This document shows, one piece after another, positions 51,705 through 61,511 of a stretch of DNA of 64,000 nt. Below the pieces are notes generated by a model, which was not told the origin of the DNA, did no database searches, and worked only from the letters and a program-made list of their open reading frames with translations. Each line of letters begins with the position of its first letter. Within the stretch, counting starts at the first letter, position 1. The stretch spans positions 124,001 through 188,000 of the forward strand of contig JAEULK010000043.1 of NCBI GenBank assembly GCA_016793775.1. The letters are read 5' to 3'. This DNA comes from Sphingopyxis sp. (GTDB taxonomy: Bacteria > Pseudomonadota > Alphaproteobacteria > Sphingomonadales > Sphingomonadaceae). The position numbers were made by a program, and so were the translations under genes.

Positions 51705-51739
51705 ATTTATCGACTCTGCCGATTTATCGACACGTCGAC
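51705..51739. promoter_or_regulatory. Direct repeats in the P450/LysR divergent promoter
   Basis: ATTTATCGAC occurs at 51705-51714 and again at 51722-51731, 17 bases apart, followed by ACGTCGAC. They lie centrally in the 180-base gap between the P450 and LysR genes and are a likely LysR binding region. Confidence 0.55.
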
Positions 51740-51817
51740 CGCGCGGCGTGGATTTCGACCGCAGCCATGCTATGGCCGCCTCCACCCCGGCCATGGCCGG
51801 GAGCATAGGAGAGGATC

Positions 51818-52783
51818 ATGTTTCACCCGGATCTCCGCCTGTTGCGGAGCTTCGTAACCGTCGCGGCCGAGGGGTCGGTGACGCGCGCCGCCGAACTGCT
51901 GCATCTGACCCAGCCGACGGTGTCGGGACAGCTCAAGGAACTGGAGCAGGCGGTCGAGCATGTGCTGTTCCACCGCACGACGCGCAGCATCAGCCTCAGC
52001 CCCGCGGGCAAGCGGCTGCTTCCCGCGGCGCAGCGCGTGATCGCCGAGGCCGAGGCGCTGCGCAGCCTGGTTGATTCGATGCAGAATGCCGGGCGTACCC
52101 AGTTCCGCCTCGGCGCGGCGCTCTACACGCTGGACATTCCGGAGAAGGCGGCGCTGATCGATGCGTTCCACAAGCGCCATCCCGGTATGGGCTTCACGAT
52201 CGACAATCGGCTCCAGAGCGCGCTGATTCCCGACCTGTTGGCTGGCAGGCTCGACGCCGGCCTGTTTCTGGGCGTCGCCGCTTCCTATGTCGCGGACGCG
52301 CGCGAAGACGTCACCCCGATCTACAACGAAACCCAATATCCCGACACGCTCGACCGCGTCGTCCTCCGCCGCCAGCCGATGGGGCTGCTCGTTCCGTATG
52401 ATTCCGAACTGGCGGAGCAGCAGGTGGTCGCCCGCTCGCAGCTTCGCGGCCTGACCGTCGCGGTGCTCAACCATGAGCATGGCACCGCGGTGACCGACCC
52501 GCTCGAGGCTTTTTTCAAGGAAAGCGGCGCCGAGCTTCTTATACCGGCCGAGGGCAATGCCATGGCGGTCGAGCGTTACGCGGCGCAGCACAAGATCTGC
52601 GGCATCGGCATCAACTGGTTCCCGCCGCCCCCGGCGCTGGTTTCGCGTCCGGTCGAGGGGATGGAGCTCTATCTCGACTTCGCGGCCGTGATCGGTCCCG
52701 GCGCCAACCATGCGGCAGGTCAGTTTTTCGCCTTCGCGCGCAAATGGCAGGACGGTCGGGACGGGGCCGCGATCGCCGCCTGA
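51818..52783 (+). CDS. LysR-family transcriptional regulator
   Basis: The product has 321 residues. The N-terminal helix-turn-helix (LRSFVTVAAEGSVTRAAELLHLTQPTVSGQLKELEQ) is followed by the periplasmic-binding-like effector domain. GGAGAGG precedes the ATG. LysR proteins respond to small metabolites and usually control the divergent operon, here P450, SnoaL-like protein and TonB receptor. Its 3' end converges on the acyl-CoA dehydrogenase gene with a single base between the stop codons. Confidence 0.9.
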   Translation: MFHPDLRLLRSFVTVAAEGSVTRAAELLHLTQPTVSGQLKELEQAVEHVLFHRTTRSISLSPAGKRLLPAAQRVIAEAEALRSLVDSMQNAGRTQFRLGAALYTLDIPEKAALIDAFHKRHPGMGFTIDNRLQSALIPDLLAGRLDAGLFLGVAASYVADAREDVTPIYNETQYPDTLDRVVLRRQPMGLLVPYDSELAEQQVVARSQLRGLTVAVLNHEHGTAVTDPLEAFFKESGAELLIPAEGNAMAVERYAAQHKICGIGINWFPPPPALVSRPVEGMELYLDFAAVIGPGANHAAGQFFAFARKWQDGRDGAAIAA

Positions 52784-52784
52784 C

Positions 52785-54035
52785 CTATTCGGCGGCGACC
52801 GCCGTCGGGGTCTCCGCGGCAGCTGCCGCATATTGCGCGATCTTAAGCTTGCCGAGCTGGCTCATATGCACTTCGTCGGGGCCGTCGGCGATGCGGACGT
52901 AACGGTTGATCGTCAGGAAATCGGCGAGCGGGGTGTCTGCGCTCAGGCCCATCGCGCCATGGCTCTGGATCGCGCGATCGACGACATGCTGCGCCATCGT
53001 CGGCGCGACGACCTTGATCGCCGCGATCAGATCCTTGGCCGCCTTGTTGCCGAACTTGTCCATCGCATCGGCGGCCTTCAGCGTCAGCAACCGTGCCATC
53101 TCGATCTCGCAGAAGCTTTTGGCGACATCCTGCCGGATCGAGGACTGGTCGGCGAGCTTCTTGCCGAAGGCGACGCGGCTGTCGACGCGGTCGCACATGA
53201 TCTCGAATGCGCGCTGCGCCTGACCGATCGAGCGCATGCAATGATGGATGCGCCCCGGCCCGAGCCGCCCTTGTGCGATCTCGAACCCGCGGCCTTCGCC
53301 GAGGATCAGATTGTCCTTGGGCACGCGGACATTGTCGAAGCGCATCTCGACCTCGCCGCCCGGCGGGTTGAGCGTGCCGAGCAGCTTGAGGTCGCGGACG
53401 ATTTCCACTCCGGGTGCGTCGCGCGGGATGATGATCGTCGAATGCTGCTGGTGGCGCGGCGCCGAGGTGTCGGTCTTGCCCATCAGGATCAGCAGCTTGC
53501 ACGCCGGGTTGCGGACGCCCGAGATCCACCATTTGCGGCCGTTGATCACATAATCGTCGCCGTCGCGGACGATGCTGGTCTCGATATTGGTCGCGTCGGA
53601 CGAGGCGACCTGGGGTTCGGTCATGACATAGGCCGAGCGGATTTCGCCTTCGAGCAGCGGCGTCAGCCACTGTTCCTGCTGCGCGGGCGAGCCATATTTG
53701 GCGAGCACCTCGATATTGCCGGTATCTGGCGCCGAGCAGTTGAAGATTTCGCTGCTCCACGGGACGCGGCCAAAAACTTCGGCGAGCGGCGCATATTCGA
53801 GATTGGTGAGGCCCGGCGAGAAGCGGCCATATTCGCGGGGCAGGAACAGGTTCCAGAGCCCTTCCGCGCGGGCAAGCGCCTTTAACTTCTCCAGACCCGG
53901 CCACTGCGTCCACAGATTGGCGGGATCGTCCATCCATTCGGTATAGGCGCTCTCGGCGGGATAGACATGCGCGTCCATGAACGCCTCGACCCGCACGAGC
54001 AGGCCGTTGGTGGTGTCGTTGTAATCGAAGTCCAT
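52785..54035 (-). CDS. Acyl-CoA dehydrogenase, ACAD10/11- or LvaC-like
   Basis: The product has 416 residues. It has the helical N-domain, a middle beta-domain with [18 protein letters not shown] and [10 protein letters not shown], and the C-domain [40 protein letters not shown]. It uses FAD. Genes of this type next to a kinase-like gene resemble the mammalian ACAD10/11 fusion and the bacterial LvaA/LvaC pair, where a 4-hydroxyacyl-CoA is phosphorylated and the dehydrogenase homologue helps remove the phosphate. That role is inferred from context. GGGGAAG lies before the ATG, 10 bases after the kinase stop. Confidence 0.85.
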   Translation of the reverse strand: MDFDYNDTTNGLLVRVEAFMDAHVYPAESAYTEWMDDPANLWTQWPGLEKLKALARAEGLWNLFLPREYGRFSPGLTNLEYAPLAEVFGRVPWSSEIFNCSAPDTGNIEVLAKYGSPAQQEQWLTPLLEGEIRSAYVMTEPQVASSDATNIETSIVRDGDDYVINGRKWWISGVRNPACKLLILMGKTDTSAPRHQQHSTIIIPRDAPGVEIVRDLKLLGTLNPPGGEVEMRFDNVRVPKDNLILGEGRGFEIAQGRLGPGRIHHCMRSIGQAQRAFEIMCDRVDSRVAFGKKLADQSSIRQDVAKSFCEIEMARLLTLKAADAMDKFGNKAAKDLIAAIKVVAPTMAQHVVDRAIQSHGAMGLSADTPLADFLTINRYVRIADGPDEVHMSQLGKLKIAQYAAAAAETPTAVAAE

Positions 54036-54045
54036 TTGTCTTCCC

Positions 54046-55095
54046 CTATCGGATGCGGCGGAGCGCGCGTTCGAACAATGCGATGGTCTGGGCGTGGAGC
54101 CGGTCGCCGATCGCGCGCGGCGCGAGACCGGCGCAGGCGCGCGCGTGACTGCCCTCGAGGATCGCGCCGAGCTTGAGGCACGCGAGCACGCCGAACCAGC
54201 GCGCGTCGGCGGCGCTGCGCCCGGTCGCGGCGAGGTAGCGATCGACGAGTTCGGCGATCCAGGGAAAGCCGTCCAACGGCTCGACCGCGACGATCGCGTC
54301 GTCGCCCTCGTCGGGCCAGGTCGCCATCAGCCAGCCGAGGTCGAGCAACGGGTCGCCGATGCTCGCGAGTTCCCAGTCGACTATCGCCGCCAACTCGGGC
54401 GCGTCCGGCCGATAAAGGACGTTGGCGATATGATAGTCGCCATGAACGAGCCCGGGATGGAGAGCGGCAGGACGATGCGCTTCGAGCCAGTCGCAGATCC
54501 GGCCGACGGGCGGCAACGCGTCGAGACCGGTCCACCCCTCCAGCGCCGTATAACTGTCGAGCTGGCCGCGCCATCGCGGGACCTGCCGTTCCAGCCAGCC
54601 TCCGCTGCGGCCGAGATCGCCGAGCCCGATGGCCTGCGGGTCGAGGCGCGACAGCGCGACGATGCCGTCGACCAACGCCTCGCCCATCGCGCGTCGCCAT
54701 TCGGGCCGACTACGGTGCGGCTCGGGCATCGCGACCGCGGCGTTGAACCCTTCGACGGAACGCATCAGATAGAAGGCGGCGCCGAGCGGTTCGGGGTCCT
54801 CTTCGCCGGCGACAAGCTTCGGGTGCGGTACGTCGGTGGCGGCGAGCGCGCCGAGGACGCGCATCTCGCGGCGCATCACCTTGTCGCTTTCGGGGCGCTT
54901 GTTGCGGGGCGGGCGGCGGAGAACGAAGGCTTCCTCGCCGCGATCGAAACGGAGCAGGATATTCTGCGTCCCCCCGCCAATCGGCGCCGCGTTATCGATC
55001 GGCCCCGAGCCGAGGCCGCGACCGTCCATCCAGCGCGTCAGGGCATCGAGATCGACGATCTCCCGCCAGGCATCCGAATCATGGCTGTCCGTCAC
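54046..55095 (-). CDS. APH-fold kinase, ACAD10/11- or LvaA-like
   Basis: The product has 349 residues. The aminoglycoside-phosphotransferase fold shows [24 protein letters not shown] (nucleotide loop and lysine region), the catalytic [11 protein letters not shown] and the metal motif [18 protein letters not shown]. With the dehydrogenase downstream it likely phosphorylates a hydroxyacyl-CoA, not an antibiotic. Start is GTG 55095, overlapping the SDR stop (GTGA). A longer open frame upstream is arginine-rich and lies inside the SDR gene. Operon order: SnoaL fusion, SDR, kinase, dehydrogenase. Confidence 0.83.
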   Translation of the reverse strand: MTDSHDSDAWREIVDLDALTRWMDGRGLGSGPIDNAAPIGGGTQNILLRFDRGEEAFVLRRPPRNKRPESDKVMRREMRVLGALAATDVPHPKLVAGEEDPEPLGAAFYLMRSVEGFNAAVAMPEPHRSRPEWRRAMGEALVDGIVALSRLDPQAIGLGDLGRSGGWLERQVPRWRGQLDSYTALEGWTGLDALPPVGRICDWLEAHRPAALHPGLVHGDYHIANVLYRPDAPELAAIVDWELASIGDPLLDLGWLMATWPDEGDDAIVAVEPLDGFPWIAELVDRYLAATGRSAADARWFGVLACLKLGAILEGSHARACAGLAPRAIGDRLHAQTIALFERALRRIR

Positions 55096-55820
55096 AGCGT
55101 CATGCCGCCATCGACGATGATCGTCTGGCCGACGATGTAGCTCGCGGCAGGCGAGGCGAGGAACAGGGCGGCCGCAGCCATTTCGGCAGGATCGCCCATG
55201 CGGCCGAGCGGGATGGTCGCTAGCGCGGCTTCGAGCCGGTCGGGATGCTCGGTCGTCACCTTGGTCAGCTTCGTCGCAACATAGCCCGGTGCGATGCCGT
55301 TCACGCGCACGCCCTTTTTCACCCAAGCTTGGCCGAGCGTCCGCGTCAGCCCGACGACGCCGCATTTGCTGGCGTTATAGGCGGGGTTGCCGCGCGTCGC
55401 GTGATAAGCAGCGGTGCTGCTGACGGTGACGATCGCGCCGCCTTGGCGCGACAGCAGGGGGAAGGCCGCGGCCGCGCAGGCCATCATGCCGTTCAGATTG
55501 ACGTCGACCACCTGGCGGAATGTTTCGATCTCGAATTCCTGGCGATCGTAACGGACGGTCCCCTGGCAGAGGATCAGCACATCGAGCCGGTCGAGCGCGG
55601 CTGTGGCGCGCGATACCGCGGCGTCGTCGGCGGCGTCGACCTGCCGGTAGGCGATGCGGGCAAGCTCGTCGGGCTGTTCATAGTCTGTCGCCGAAACTCG
55701 CGTACCCCAGACCGTCGTCGCGGCGCCTGCGTCGCGAAGCGCCTGCGCGATACCGCGGCCGATGCCGCTCGATCCGCCGACCACCAGCGCATTTCTTCCT
55801 TGGAAAGACAGCGAGATCAT
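55092..55820 (-). CDS. Short-chain dehydrogenase/reductase
   Basis: The product has 242 residues. Its cofactor motif is VVGGSSGIGRGIA, followed by LCQGTV in the NAG position, VSSTAAYHATRGNPAYNASKCGVVGLT (Ser, Tyr and Lys of the active site) and VVDGG-type C-terminus (IIVDGGMTL). It oxidises or reduces a hydroxyl or keto group, plausibly the 3-hydroxyacyl-CoA expected from the kinase/dehydrogenase pair. The start is 3 bases after the upstream stop. Confidence 0.88.
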   Translation of the reverse strand: MISLSFQGRNALVVGGSSGIGRGIAQALRDAGAATTVWGTRVSATDYEQPDELARIAYRQVDAADDAAVSRATAALDRLDVLILCQGTVRYDRQEFEIETFRQVVDVNLNGMMACAAAAFPLLSRQGGAIVTVSSTAAYHATRGNPAYNASKCGVVGLTRTLGQAWVKKGVRVNGIAPGYVATKLTKVTTEHPDRLEAALATIPLGRMGDPAEMAAAALFLASPAASYIVGQTIIVDGGMTL

Positions 55821-55823
55821 TGC

Positions 55824-56888
55824 TCAGCCATCCTCGTCGCAAAGCAGCGACGCGACGATGTCGCTGGCCGCCCAGCGGAACAGGGCTTCGGTCTCGTCAC
55901 CGTCGATAAAAGCGCCCTCGGGTTCGGCGAGCGGCGCGGCCGCGGCTTCGAAACGGAGCGAGCTGCGTCCCCCTTGCCAGCCGAATTCGAGCGCGCCTTC
56001 GCCGCATATATCGCCGGGATCGCCGCCCGCCGGGATGCGGATCGTCAGTTCGCCCGATGCCGACCGGGCGGTGGGGTCCAGCGCAATCGACGCGCCGACG
56101 ATCTTGCCCGCCGGCTGTCCCGCGCGCCGGAACTGTCCGGCGCATTCGGCGAGACGGACGGTTTTCCCTGCTTCAGCAGGCGCTCTTTCGGGCCCGTCGC
56201 CGATAGTCCCGGCAAGGTCGATCGTGACATTGGTCAGTCCCGACCGCGCCCAGCGGATTTCGAGGCGCTCGACCGCGGCGTCCGACAACCCCCGATCAGG
56301 CCCGCCGTGCTGTGCATAAGCGATGTCGAGCCGCGGCCGTTCGTCGCGCCACCGGAAGCGGATGCTGCCCCCTTCGCGGTCGGGCGCCCCGAATGTCGCC
56401 GCCAGCCAGAATGCGATCGCATTGCTGTCGAGCGGAACGACGAGCTGGCCGCGATCGCCCTCGATGTCGGCGCTCATCACCGGCAGCGCCCGCCCGGCGT
56501 CGCCGGCCAGCTCGGCGCCAAGCGTTCCGCCGCGGATCCAGCGGCCATCGACGTAGGGACCGTTCCAGACTTCGACGATCTTGCCGTCGACGACGCGAAA
56601 CACCTCGATCCCGCACCATTTCCAGTTCGGATCGCGGCCGGTGACGTTCCAGACGAGCGTGACATATTCGTCGTCGCCGGCTAGCACGATGGGCTCGAAG
56701 GTCGGGCGCAGTTCGTCGTAATTGTGGCGGATACGCGCGATCTGCTCGTCGAGGTCGAGGGTCGTGACGCTGTTCGCATCGTAGCGCGTCATCCGCTCGG
56801 CGCACAGTTCGGGGACGAGGTCGATCCGGCCCTTGTTCCATATCTCCAGATTATAGAGCGTCACCATTTCGAGCGCAGATCGCGTCAT
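55824..56888 (-). CDS. SnoaL-like domain fused to an uncharacterised domain
   Basis: The product has 354 residues. Residues 1-125 match a SnoaL/NTF2-like fold (MVTLYNLEIWNKGRIDLVPELCAERMTRYD, YVTLVWNVTGRDPNWKWCGIEVFRVVDGKIVEVWNGPY). The remaining 230 residues are beta-rich with two related stretches (SNAIAFWLAATFG, ASIALDPTARSASGELTIRIPAG) and no recognised motif. It resembles no full-length family I know. AAGAGG precedes the ATG at 56888. It leads the SDR/kinase/dehydrogenase operon. Confidence 0.75.
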   Translation of the reverse strand: MTRSALEMVTLYNLEIWNKGRIDLVPELCAERMTRYDANSVTTLDLDEQIARIRHNYDELRPTFEPIVLAGDDEYVTLVWNVTGRDPNWKWCGIEVFRVVDGKIVEVWNGPYVDGRWIRGGTLGAELAGDAGRALPVMSADIEGDRGQLVVPLDSNAIAFWLAATFGAPDREGGSIRFRWRDERPRLDIAYAQHGGPDRGLSDAAVERLEIRWARSGLTNVTIDLAGTIGDGPERAPAEAGKTVRLAECAGQFRRAGQPAGKIVGASIALDPTARSASGELTIRIPAGGDPGDICGEGALEFGWQGGRSSLRFEAAAAPLAEPEGAFIDGDETEALFRWAASDIVASLLCDEDG

Positions 56889-57078
56889 ATCGTCCTCTTC
56901 CCGTCTATTATGCCTCCTTGTCTCAAAGCCGGCCCTGGACCGCCAATCGGATATGGGCCGTCTTTTATCGTCCTTTCCTATCAATCATCGCGAGCGCCGA
57001 TCTTTCCCTCGCCATTCCCGATTTGTGATGCCGCGCCGGGCGGGGCAGCATCAAAGAAAAGGACGGAGAGGAAAGCCA

Positions 57079-58161
57079 TTGAGGGATAGCGATAGCCCGC
57101 GACTGCTCGATCGTTGCGAAGAGGTCGATACTGTGTGGCTAGGAAAAGCCCTCAGCATCGCAGGGCATGGCGACGCCGAGGTTTCTTCCTTCGCATCGCA
57201 CCCGATCGGCGCAGGCAATGTCAGCGACACGTTTCGCGTGACGCTCGACTATGCGCGGCCGACGACGGCTCCGGCGTCTCTCATCTGCAAATTCCGTTGC
57301 AGCGGCGCAGCGGCCCATGCCCACGGCATCGGAAGCGGGTCTTATCTGCGCGAACTCGAAAGCTATCGCGCATTGATGCATCGTACCGACGTATGCCGTA
57401 TTCCGCATGTCTATTGGGTCGATGGGCACGCCGAGAACATCAATCTCGTGATGGAAGACCTCAGCGGTACGGCGCGCGCCGGCAACCAGGTCGCGGGGTG
57501 CGACATTGCCGATGCGCGCAGCGTGGTCGCCGAACTCGCAAAGCTGCATCGCGCCTTCTATCCGATGGCGCAGTCCGAGGCTCCGCCATGGGCCATGACG
57601 ATGGCCGGGACGGCCGACTATTGGGCGGCGGCGGTCGAACGCGGGATCGAGGTCGTCCGCACCCATGTCGCCGACCGGCTGGAAGCGTGGCAGATGGGTA
57701 TCATATCGGATGCGCAGCGGAGGGCTCGCGCCTGGTATGATATGCCGATGCTTCGCGGTACGCTGACGCACGGCGATCCGCGGGTGGACAATATCCTGTT
57801 CGCGGCGGATGGCGCCGTCCTGATCGACTGGCAAGTCACCGGATGGCGCAATCCCATGCACGATGTGGGCTATTTCCTGTCCGGGAGCGTGTCGGTGGAA
57901 GACCGGCGCGCCCATGAACGCGAGCTGCTCGATCTCTATGCGAGAATATTCGGCGATGAAGAGAGTTATGGCCGCGATCTGATCGAGGCCGATTATCGGG
58001 TGCAATTGCTGAGCGGACTGATGACGACGATCGCGGCCTATGGTTTGCTGCCGCTTTCTTTCGAGGTGGACGATCTTCTCATGGCCTTGTTGCGCCGCAA
58101 CGTCGCGGCGGCCGCGGATTGGAACGCGTTCGCTGCCTTTCCGTCCTCGCCAGCCACCTGA
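57079..58161 (+). CDS. APH/EcKinase-like phosphotransferase
   Basis: The product has 360 residues. The fold shows GAGNVSDTFRVTLDY, LICKFR with the ATP-site lysine, a hinge NLVMEDLSG, the catalytic THGDPRVDNILF and the metal motif LIDWQVTGWRNPMHDVGYFLSGSV. It resembles ecdysteroid-kinase-like or choline-kinase-like proteins found in hydroxylated-lipid catabolism. The best start is TTG 57079 after GGAGAGG; an ATG at 57028 is an alternative without a clear ribosome site. It is divergent from the SnoaL-fusion operon, with 190 bases between them and no clear operator. Confidence 0.8.
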   Translation: MRDSDSPRLLDRCEEVDTVWLGKALSIAGHGDAEVSSFASHPIGAGNVSDTFRVTLDYARPTTAPASLICKFRCSGAAAHAHGIGSGSYLRELESYRALMHRTDVCRIPHVYWVDGHAENINLVMEDLSGTARAGNQVAGCDIADARSVVAELAKLHRAFYPMAQSEAPPWAMTMAGTADYWAAAVERGIEVVRTHVADRLEAWQMGIISDAQRRARAWYDMPMLRGTLTHGDPRVDNILFAADGAVLIDWQVTGWRNPMHDVGYFLSGSVSVEDRRAHERELLDLYARIFGDEESYGRDLIEADYRVQLLSGLMTTIAAYGLLPLSFEVDDLLMALLRRNVAAAADWNAFAAFPSSPAT

Positions 58162-58295
58162 TCGGGGGACGCCCGATGGAGTCCAATGTCGGTCGTCCGT
58201 CTGCTTGCGGGCAGCGCGGAATTTTCCGACACAATTCAAGATCGGCGCTGACCCCGTTTTTGGATCGAGAACATTTCCCAATGATTTCAAGGAAA

Positions 58296-58371
<76 letters not shown>

Positions 58372-58495
58372 ACTGCCGATTTACGGCGCGCTTTCGGAGC
58401 ATCGGGCAGGGCCCTTTGCTGCGAAGCGAGCGGCCCGCTATCATGGCCTTGCGGGGATGGCAATGCCCCAAGCGCATTTTTATCGACAAACTTGC

Positions 58496-59602
58496 TCAGC
58501 TGAGGCGGCTGCCCTGTTTCTTGCTGTCATTCTCGATCGCCAGCACGATGCCGACGCAGGTCATGACCGTCAGCATCGACGAACCGCCATAGGAAAAGAG
58601 CGGCAGCGGAATGCCGACGACGGGGGCAAGGCCCATCACCATCATCAGGTTGATTGCGATGTAGAAGAAGATCGTCATCGTGAGGCCCGCGGCGGTGAGC
58701 TGCCCGAAGCGCGTGCGCGCCTTCAATGCGACGCGCGTCGACCAGCGCAGCAGCAGGAAAAAGGCGAAGAGCAGGGCGAGGCCGCCGAGCAGCCCCCATT
58801 CCTCCGCCATCGTCGCGAAGATGAAGTCGGTATGCCCCTCGGGCAGATAGTCGAGGTGGCTTTGCGAGCCGTTCAGGAAACCCTTGCCGCTGACGCCGCC
58901 CGACCCGATCGCGATCTTCGACTGGCTGATATGATAACCGGCGCCCAAGGGGTCGCTCTCGGGATCGAGGAAGATCAGCACGCGCTTCTGCTGATAATCG
59001 TGGAGCATCGAAAAGAGAACGGGCAGCGCCGCGGCACCGGCGCCCGCGGCGCTGCCGAACCACCAGAAGGGCAGGCCGGCGACGAACATCACGATCACGC
59101 CGCCGATGCAGATGGCGAGCGCGGTGCCGAGGTCGGGTTGCAGCATCACCAGCGCAGCGGGGAAGCCGATCATCACCAGCGCCGGCCACAGCGCGGTCCA
59201 GGTGCGGGTGTTGCCTGGCGGGAGCTGGGCATAGAAGCGCGCGAGTGCGAGCACGATCGCGACCTTCATCAGTTCGGAGGGCTGGAGGTTCATGAAGCCG
59301 AGGTCGAGCCAGCGCTGGCTGCCGCCGCCGACGAAACCGAGCAGTTCGACCGCGATCAGCAATATCAGCACGCCGATATAGCCCAGATAGGCGAAATCCT
59401 CGAAAATCCGGATCGGGAAGCGTCCGATGATCAGCGCGAGGGTCAGGAAGGCCAGGAAACGCACACCCTGCTGCAATGCCCAGGGCGACCAGCTGCCGCC
59501 CGCCGCCGAATAGAGGACGAGCAGGCCGAAGCCGGTGATCGCGCTGAGCACGGCAATCAGTTTCCAGGGGATGCGCTGGACGGCGGGCGGGACGGGGATC
59601 AT
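58496..59602 (-). CDS. rodA: Rod-shape peptidoglycan glycosyltransferase RodA
   Basis: The product has 368 residues and about ten membrane helices of the SEDS family. Signatures include WLDLGFMNLQPSELMKVAIVLALARFYA, LVMLQPDLGTALAI, GGVSGKGFLNGSQSHLDYLPEGHTDFIFATMAEEWGLLGG and PVVGIPLPLFSYGGSSML. RodA polymerises lipid II glycan strands during elongation with its partner PBP2. The ATG at 59602 overlaps the mrdA stop (ATGA). It is the last gene of the mre cluster. Confidence 0.95.
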   Translation of the reverse strand: MIPVPPAVQRIPWKLIAVLSAITGFGLLVLYSAAGGSWSPWALQQGVRFLAFLTLALIIGRFPIRIFEDFAYLGYIGVLILLIAVELLGFVGGGSQRWLDLGFMNLQPSELMKVAIVLALARFYAQLPPGNTRTWTALWPALVMIGFPAALVMLQPDLGTALAICIGGVIVMFVAGLPFWWFGSAAGAGAAALPVLFSMLHDYQQKRVLIFLDPESDPLGAGYHISQSKIAIGSGGVSGKGFLNGSQSHLDYLPEGHTDFIFATMAEEWGLLGGLALLFAFFLLLRWSTRVALKARTRFGQLTAAGLTMTIFFYIAINLMMVMGLAPVVGIPLPLFSYGGSSMLTVMTCVGIVLAIENDSKKQGSRLS

Positions 59603-61509
59603 TGCGGCACCCCGGGGTCGGGATCGCTCGACGCGCCCGATTTCCACGCCGCATAGTCGCGGTCCATGCGCTCCTTGATCGTACCGCCCCAGCCGGTCTC
59701 GAAGGTCTCGAGCGCCTCCATCGCCTTTTCCCGGTCGAAGAGGAAGGTCATGAAATCCTTGGCCACCGGCGCCGCGGCGCGGCTGCCGCCCATGCCATGT
59801 TCGATCACCACGGCGGTGGCATAGCGCGGATTGTCGACCGGCGCGAAGCCGATGAACAGGCCGTGGTCGCGGAATTTCCAGGCCCCGGCCTTGCCATTGC
59901 CGGTGTTCAGCCCGCGCACCTGCGCCGTTCCCGTCTTGCCCGCCATCGCGATGCCGTCGAGCGGCAATTTGCTGCGCCCTGCGGTTCCGCCCGGGCCGTT
60001 GACCACCAGGTCCATGCCGTGACGCGCGGTTGCGAGCGCCTCGGCCGAAAAGGGGAGGGCCTCATTCTTGAATTCGCGGCGGATCAGGCGCGGATAGAGG
60101 CGGCGGCCCGATGCGATCCGCGACGCCATCACCGCAAGCTGGAGCGGGTTCACGATGACATAGCCCTGGCCGATGACGGCGTTCAGCGAGTCCGACGCCG
60201 ACCAGGGCTGGTCATATTTGCGCATCTTCCACGCGCTGTCGGGGATGGTACCGAAGCGCTGGTTGCTGCCCGCGAGCTGGAATTCCTCGCCCAGCCCCAT
60301 CAGCTTCGCGGTCGGCGCGATCGCGTCGTAACCCAGGCGATGCGCGACCCAATAGAAATAGCTGTTGCAGCTCTTCATGATCGCGGTCGCCATATCGACG
60401 CTGCCATGCGTGCCGAGGCATCGGAAAAAGCGGCTGCCGAGCCGGTATCCCCCGATACAGGTGTGACGTTCGCTCGGGTCGATGCCATGTTCGATCGCGG
60501 CGATCGCCGCCATCGGCTTCAGCGTCGATCCCGGGGGATAAAGCCCGCGCGTCGCCTTGTTGATCAAAGGCTGATGATCGTCGGCGCGCAGCCAGGCATA
60601 TTCGCTGTTGCTGATCCCGTCCGAAAAGCTGTTCGGGTCGAAACTGGGCATCGAGACGAAGGACAGGATATCGCCGTTGGTGCAGTCGATCACCACCGCC
60701 GCGCCAGATTCGCGCCCCATCCGGCGCGCGACATAGTCCTGCAGGTCGGCGTCGATCGTCAGGTGGACGGTCTTGCCCTGGACATCGGGGCTCGTTTCCA
60801 GGTCGCGGACGACCTTGCCGCGCGCGGTCACCTCGACGCGCTTGGCTCCCGGTTCGCCCTTCAGCACCGGCTGGAAATATTTCTCGAGCCCGTCTTTGCC
60901 GATCTTGTAGCCCGGCGTGATGTAGAGCGGATCCTTGTCCTTCTGATATTCCTCGGCATTGGGCGCGCCGACATAGCCGATCAGATGACCGACCGCCGCG
61001 CCGGTCGGATAGTTGCGGGCAAAGCCGCGCTGCGGCGCGACCCCGGGCAGTTCGGGCAGGCGAACAAGAATCGATGCATAATCGCCCTCGGACAGATCCT
61101 CGGCGATCGCGACCGGCTGAAATCCCGAGGCGGCCTTGAGGTCGCGGTTGATCCGTTCCATCGCGTCGCCGTCGAGCCGCAGCAGCGTGCGCAGCTGGCC
61201 AAGGACAAACTCCTTGTTGTGGAGCCGGTCGGGAATGATGTCGATGCGCAAGGACACGCGGTTGTTGGCGAGCGCCTTGCCGTTTTTATCGACGATCCAG
61301 CCGCGGCGCGGCGGGATCAGCGTCAGGTTGACGCGGTTGCTTTCGGATTCGAGCACATAGCGGTCGTTGTCGATGATCGAGATATAGGCCATGCGCGTCG
61401 CGAGCGCCGCCCCGATGACCATCTGGCCGCCGCCGACCAGCAGGGCCCGGCGGGTGAAGGTCATTCCCCGCCAGGCTTCGGTGATCGGTGGACTTTTCTT
61501 GCGCGGCAT
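59599..61509 (-). CDS. mrdA: Penicillin-binding protein 2, elongation transpeptidase
   Basis: The product has 636 residues. An N-terminal membrane helix (TRRALLVGGGQMVIGAALATRM) is followed by the PBP dimerisation domain and the transpeptidase domain with the active-site Ser in PPGSTLKPMAAI, SCNSYFYW (SxN) and GKTGTAQV (KTG). It crosslinks peptidoglycan with RodA in the elongasome. The family-typical start at 61509 sits only 2 bases from the palindromic insert at 61512-61777, so its original ribosome site has been displaced. An ATG 15 codons in, preceded by GGCGGGG, is a fallback start. Confidence 0.95.
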   Translation of the reverse strand: MPRKKSPPITEAWRGMTFTRRALLVGGGQMVIGAALATRMAYISIIDNDRYVLESESNRVNLTLIPPRRGWIVDKNGKALANNRVSLRIDIIPDRLHNKEFVLGQLRTLLRLDGDAMERINRDLKAASGFQPVAIAEDLSEGDYASILVRLPELPGVAPQRGFARNYPTGAAVGHLIGYVGAPNAEEYQKDKDPLYITPGYKIGKDGLEKYFQPVLKGEPGAKRVEVTARGKVVRDLETSPDVQGKTVHLTIDADLQDYVARRMGRESGAAVVIDCTNGDILSFVSMPSFDPNSFSDGISNSEYAWLRADDHQPLINKATRGLYPPGSTLKPMAAIAAIEHGIDPSERHTCIGGYRLGSRFFRCLGTHGSVDMATAIMKSCNSYFYWVAHRLGYDAIAPTAKLMGLGEEFQLAGSNQRFGTIPDSAWKMRKYDQPWSASDSLNAVIGQGYVIVNPLQLAVMASRIASGRRLYPRLIRREFKNEALPFSAEALATARHGMDLVVNGPGGTAGRSKLPLDGIAMAGKTGTAQVRGLNTGNGKAGAWKFRDHGLFIGFAPVDNPRYATAVVIEHGMGGSRAAAPVAKDFMTFLFDREKAMEALETFETGWGGTIKERMDRDYAAWKSGASSDPDPGVPQ

Positions 61510-61511
61510 GC

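Noticed and set aside
54046-55095. Aminoglycoside resistance gene
   Set aside because: The APH fold is present, but linkage to an acyl-CoA dehydrogenase and SDR fits hydroxyacyl-CoA metabolism far better.
58181-58252. Second copy of the palindromic insert upstream of the tRNA
   Set aside because: Only a loose resemblance (GGGGTCAG and TTGTG) exists, with no matching second arm.
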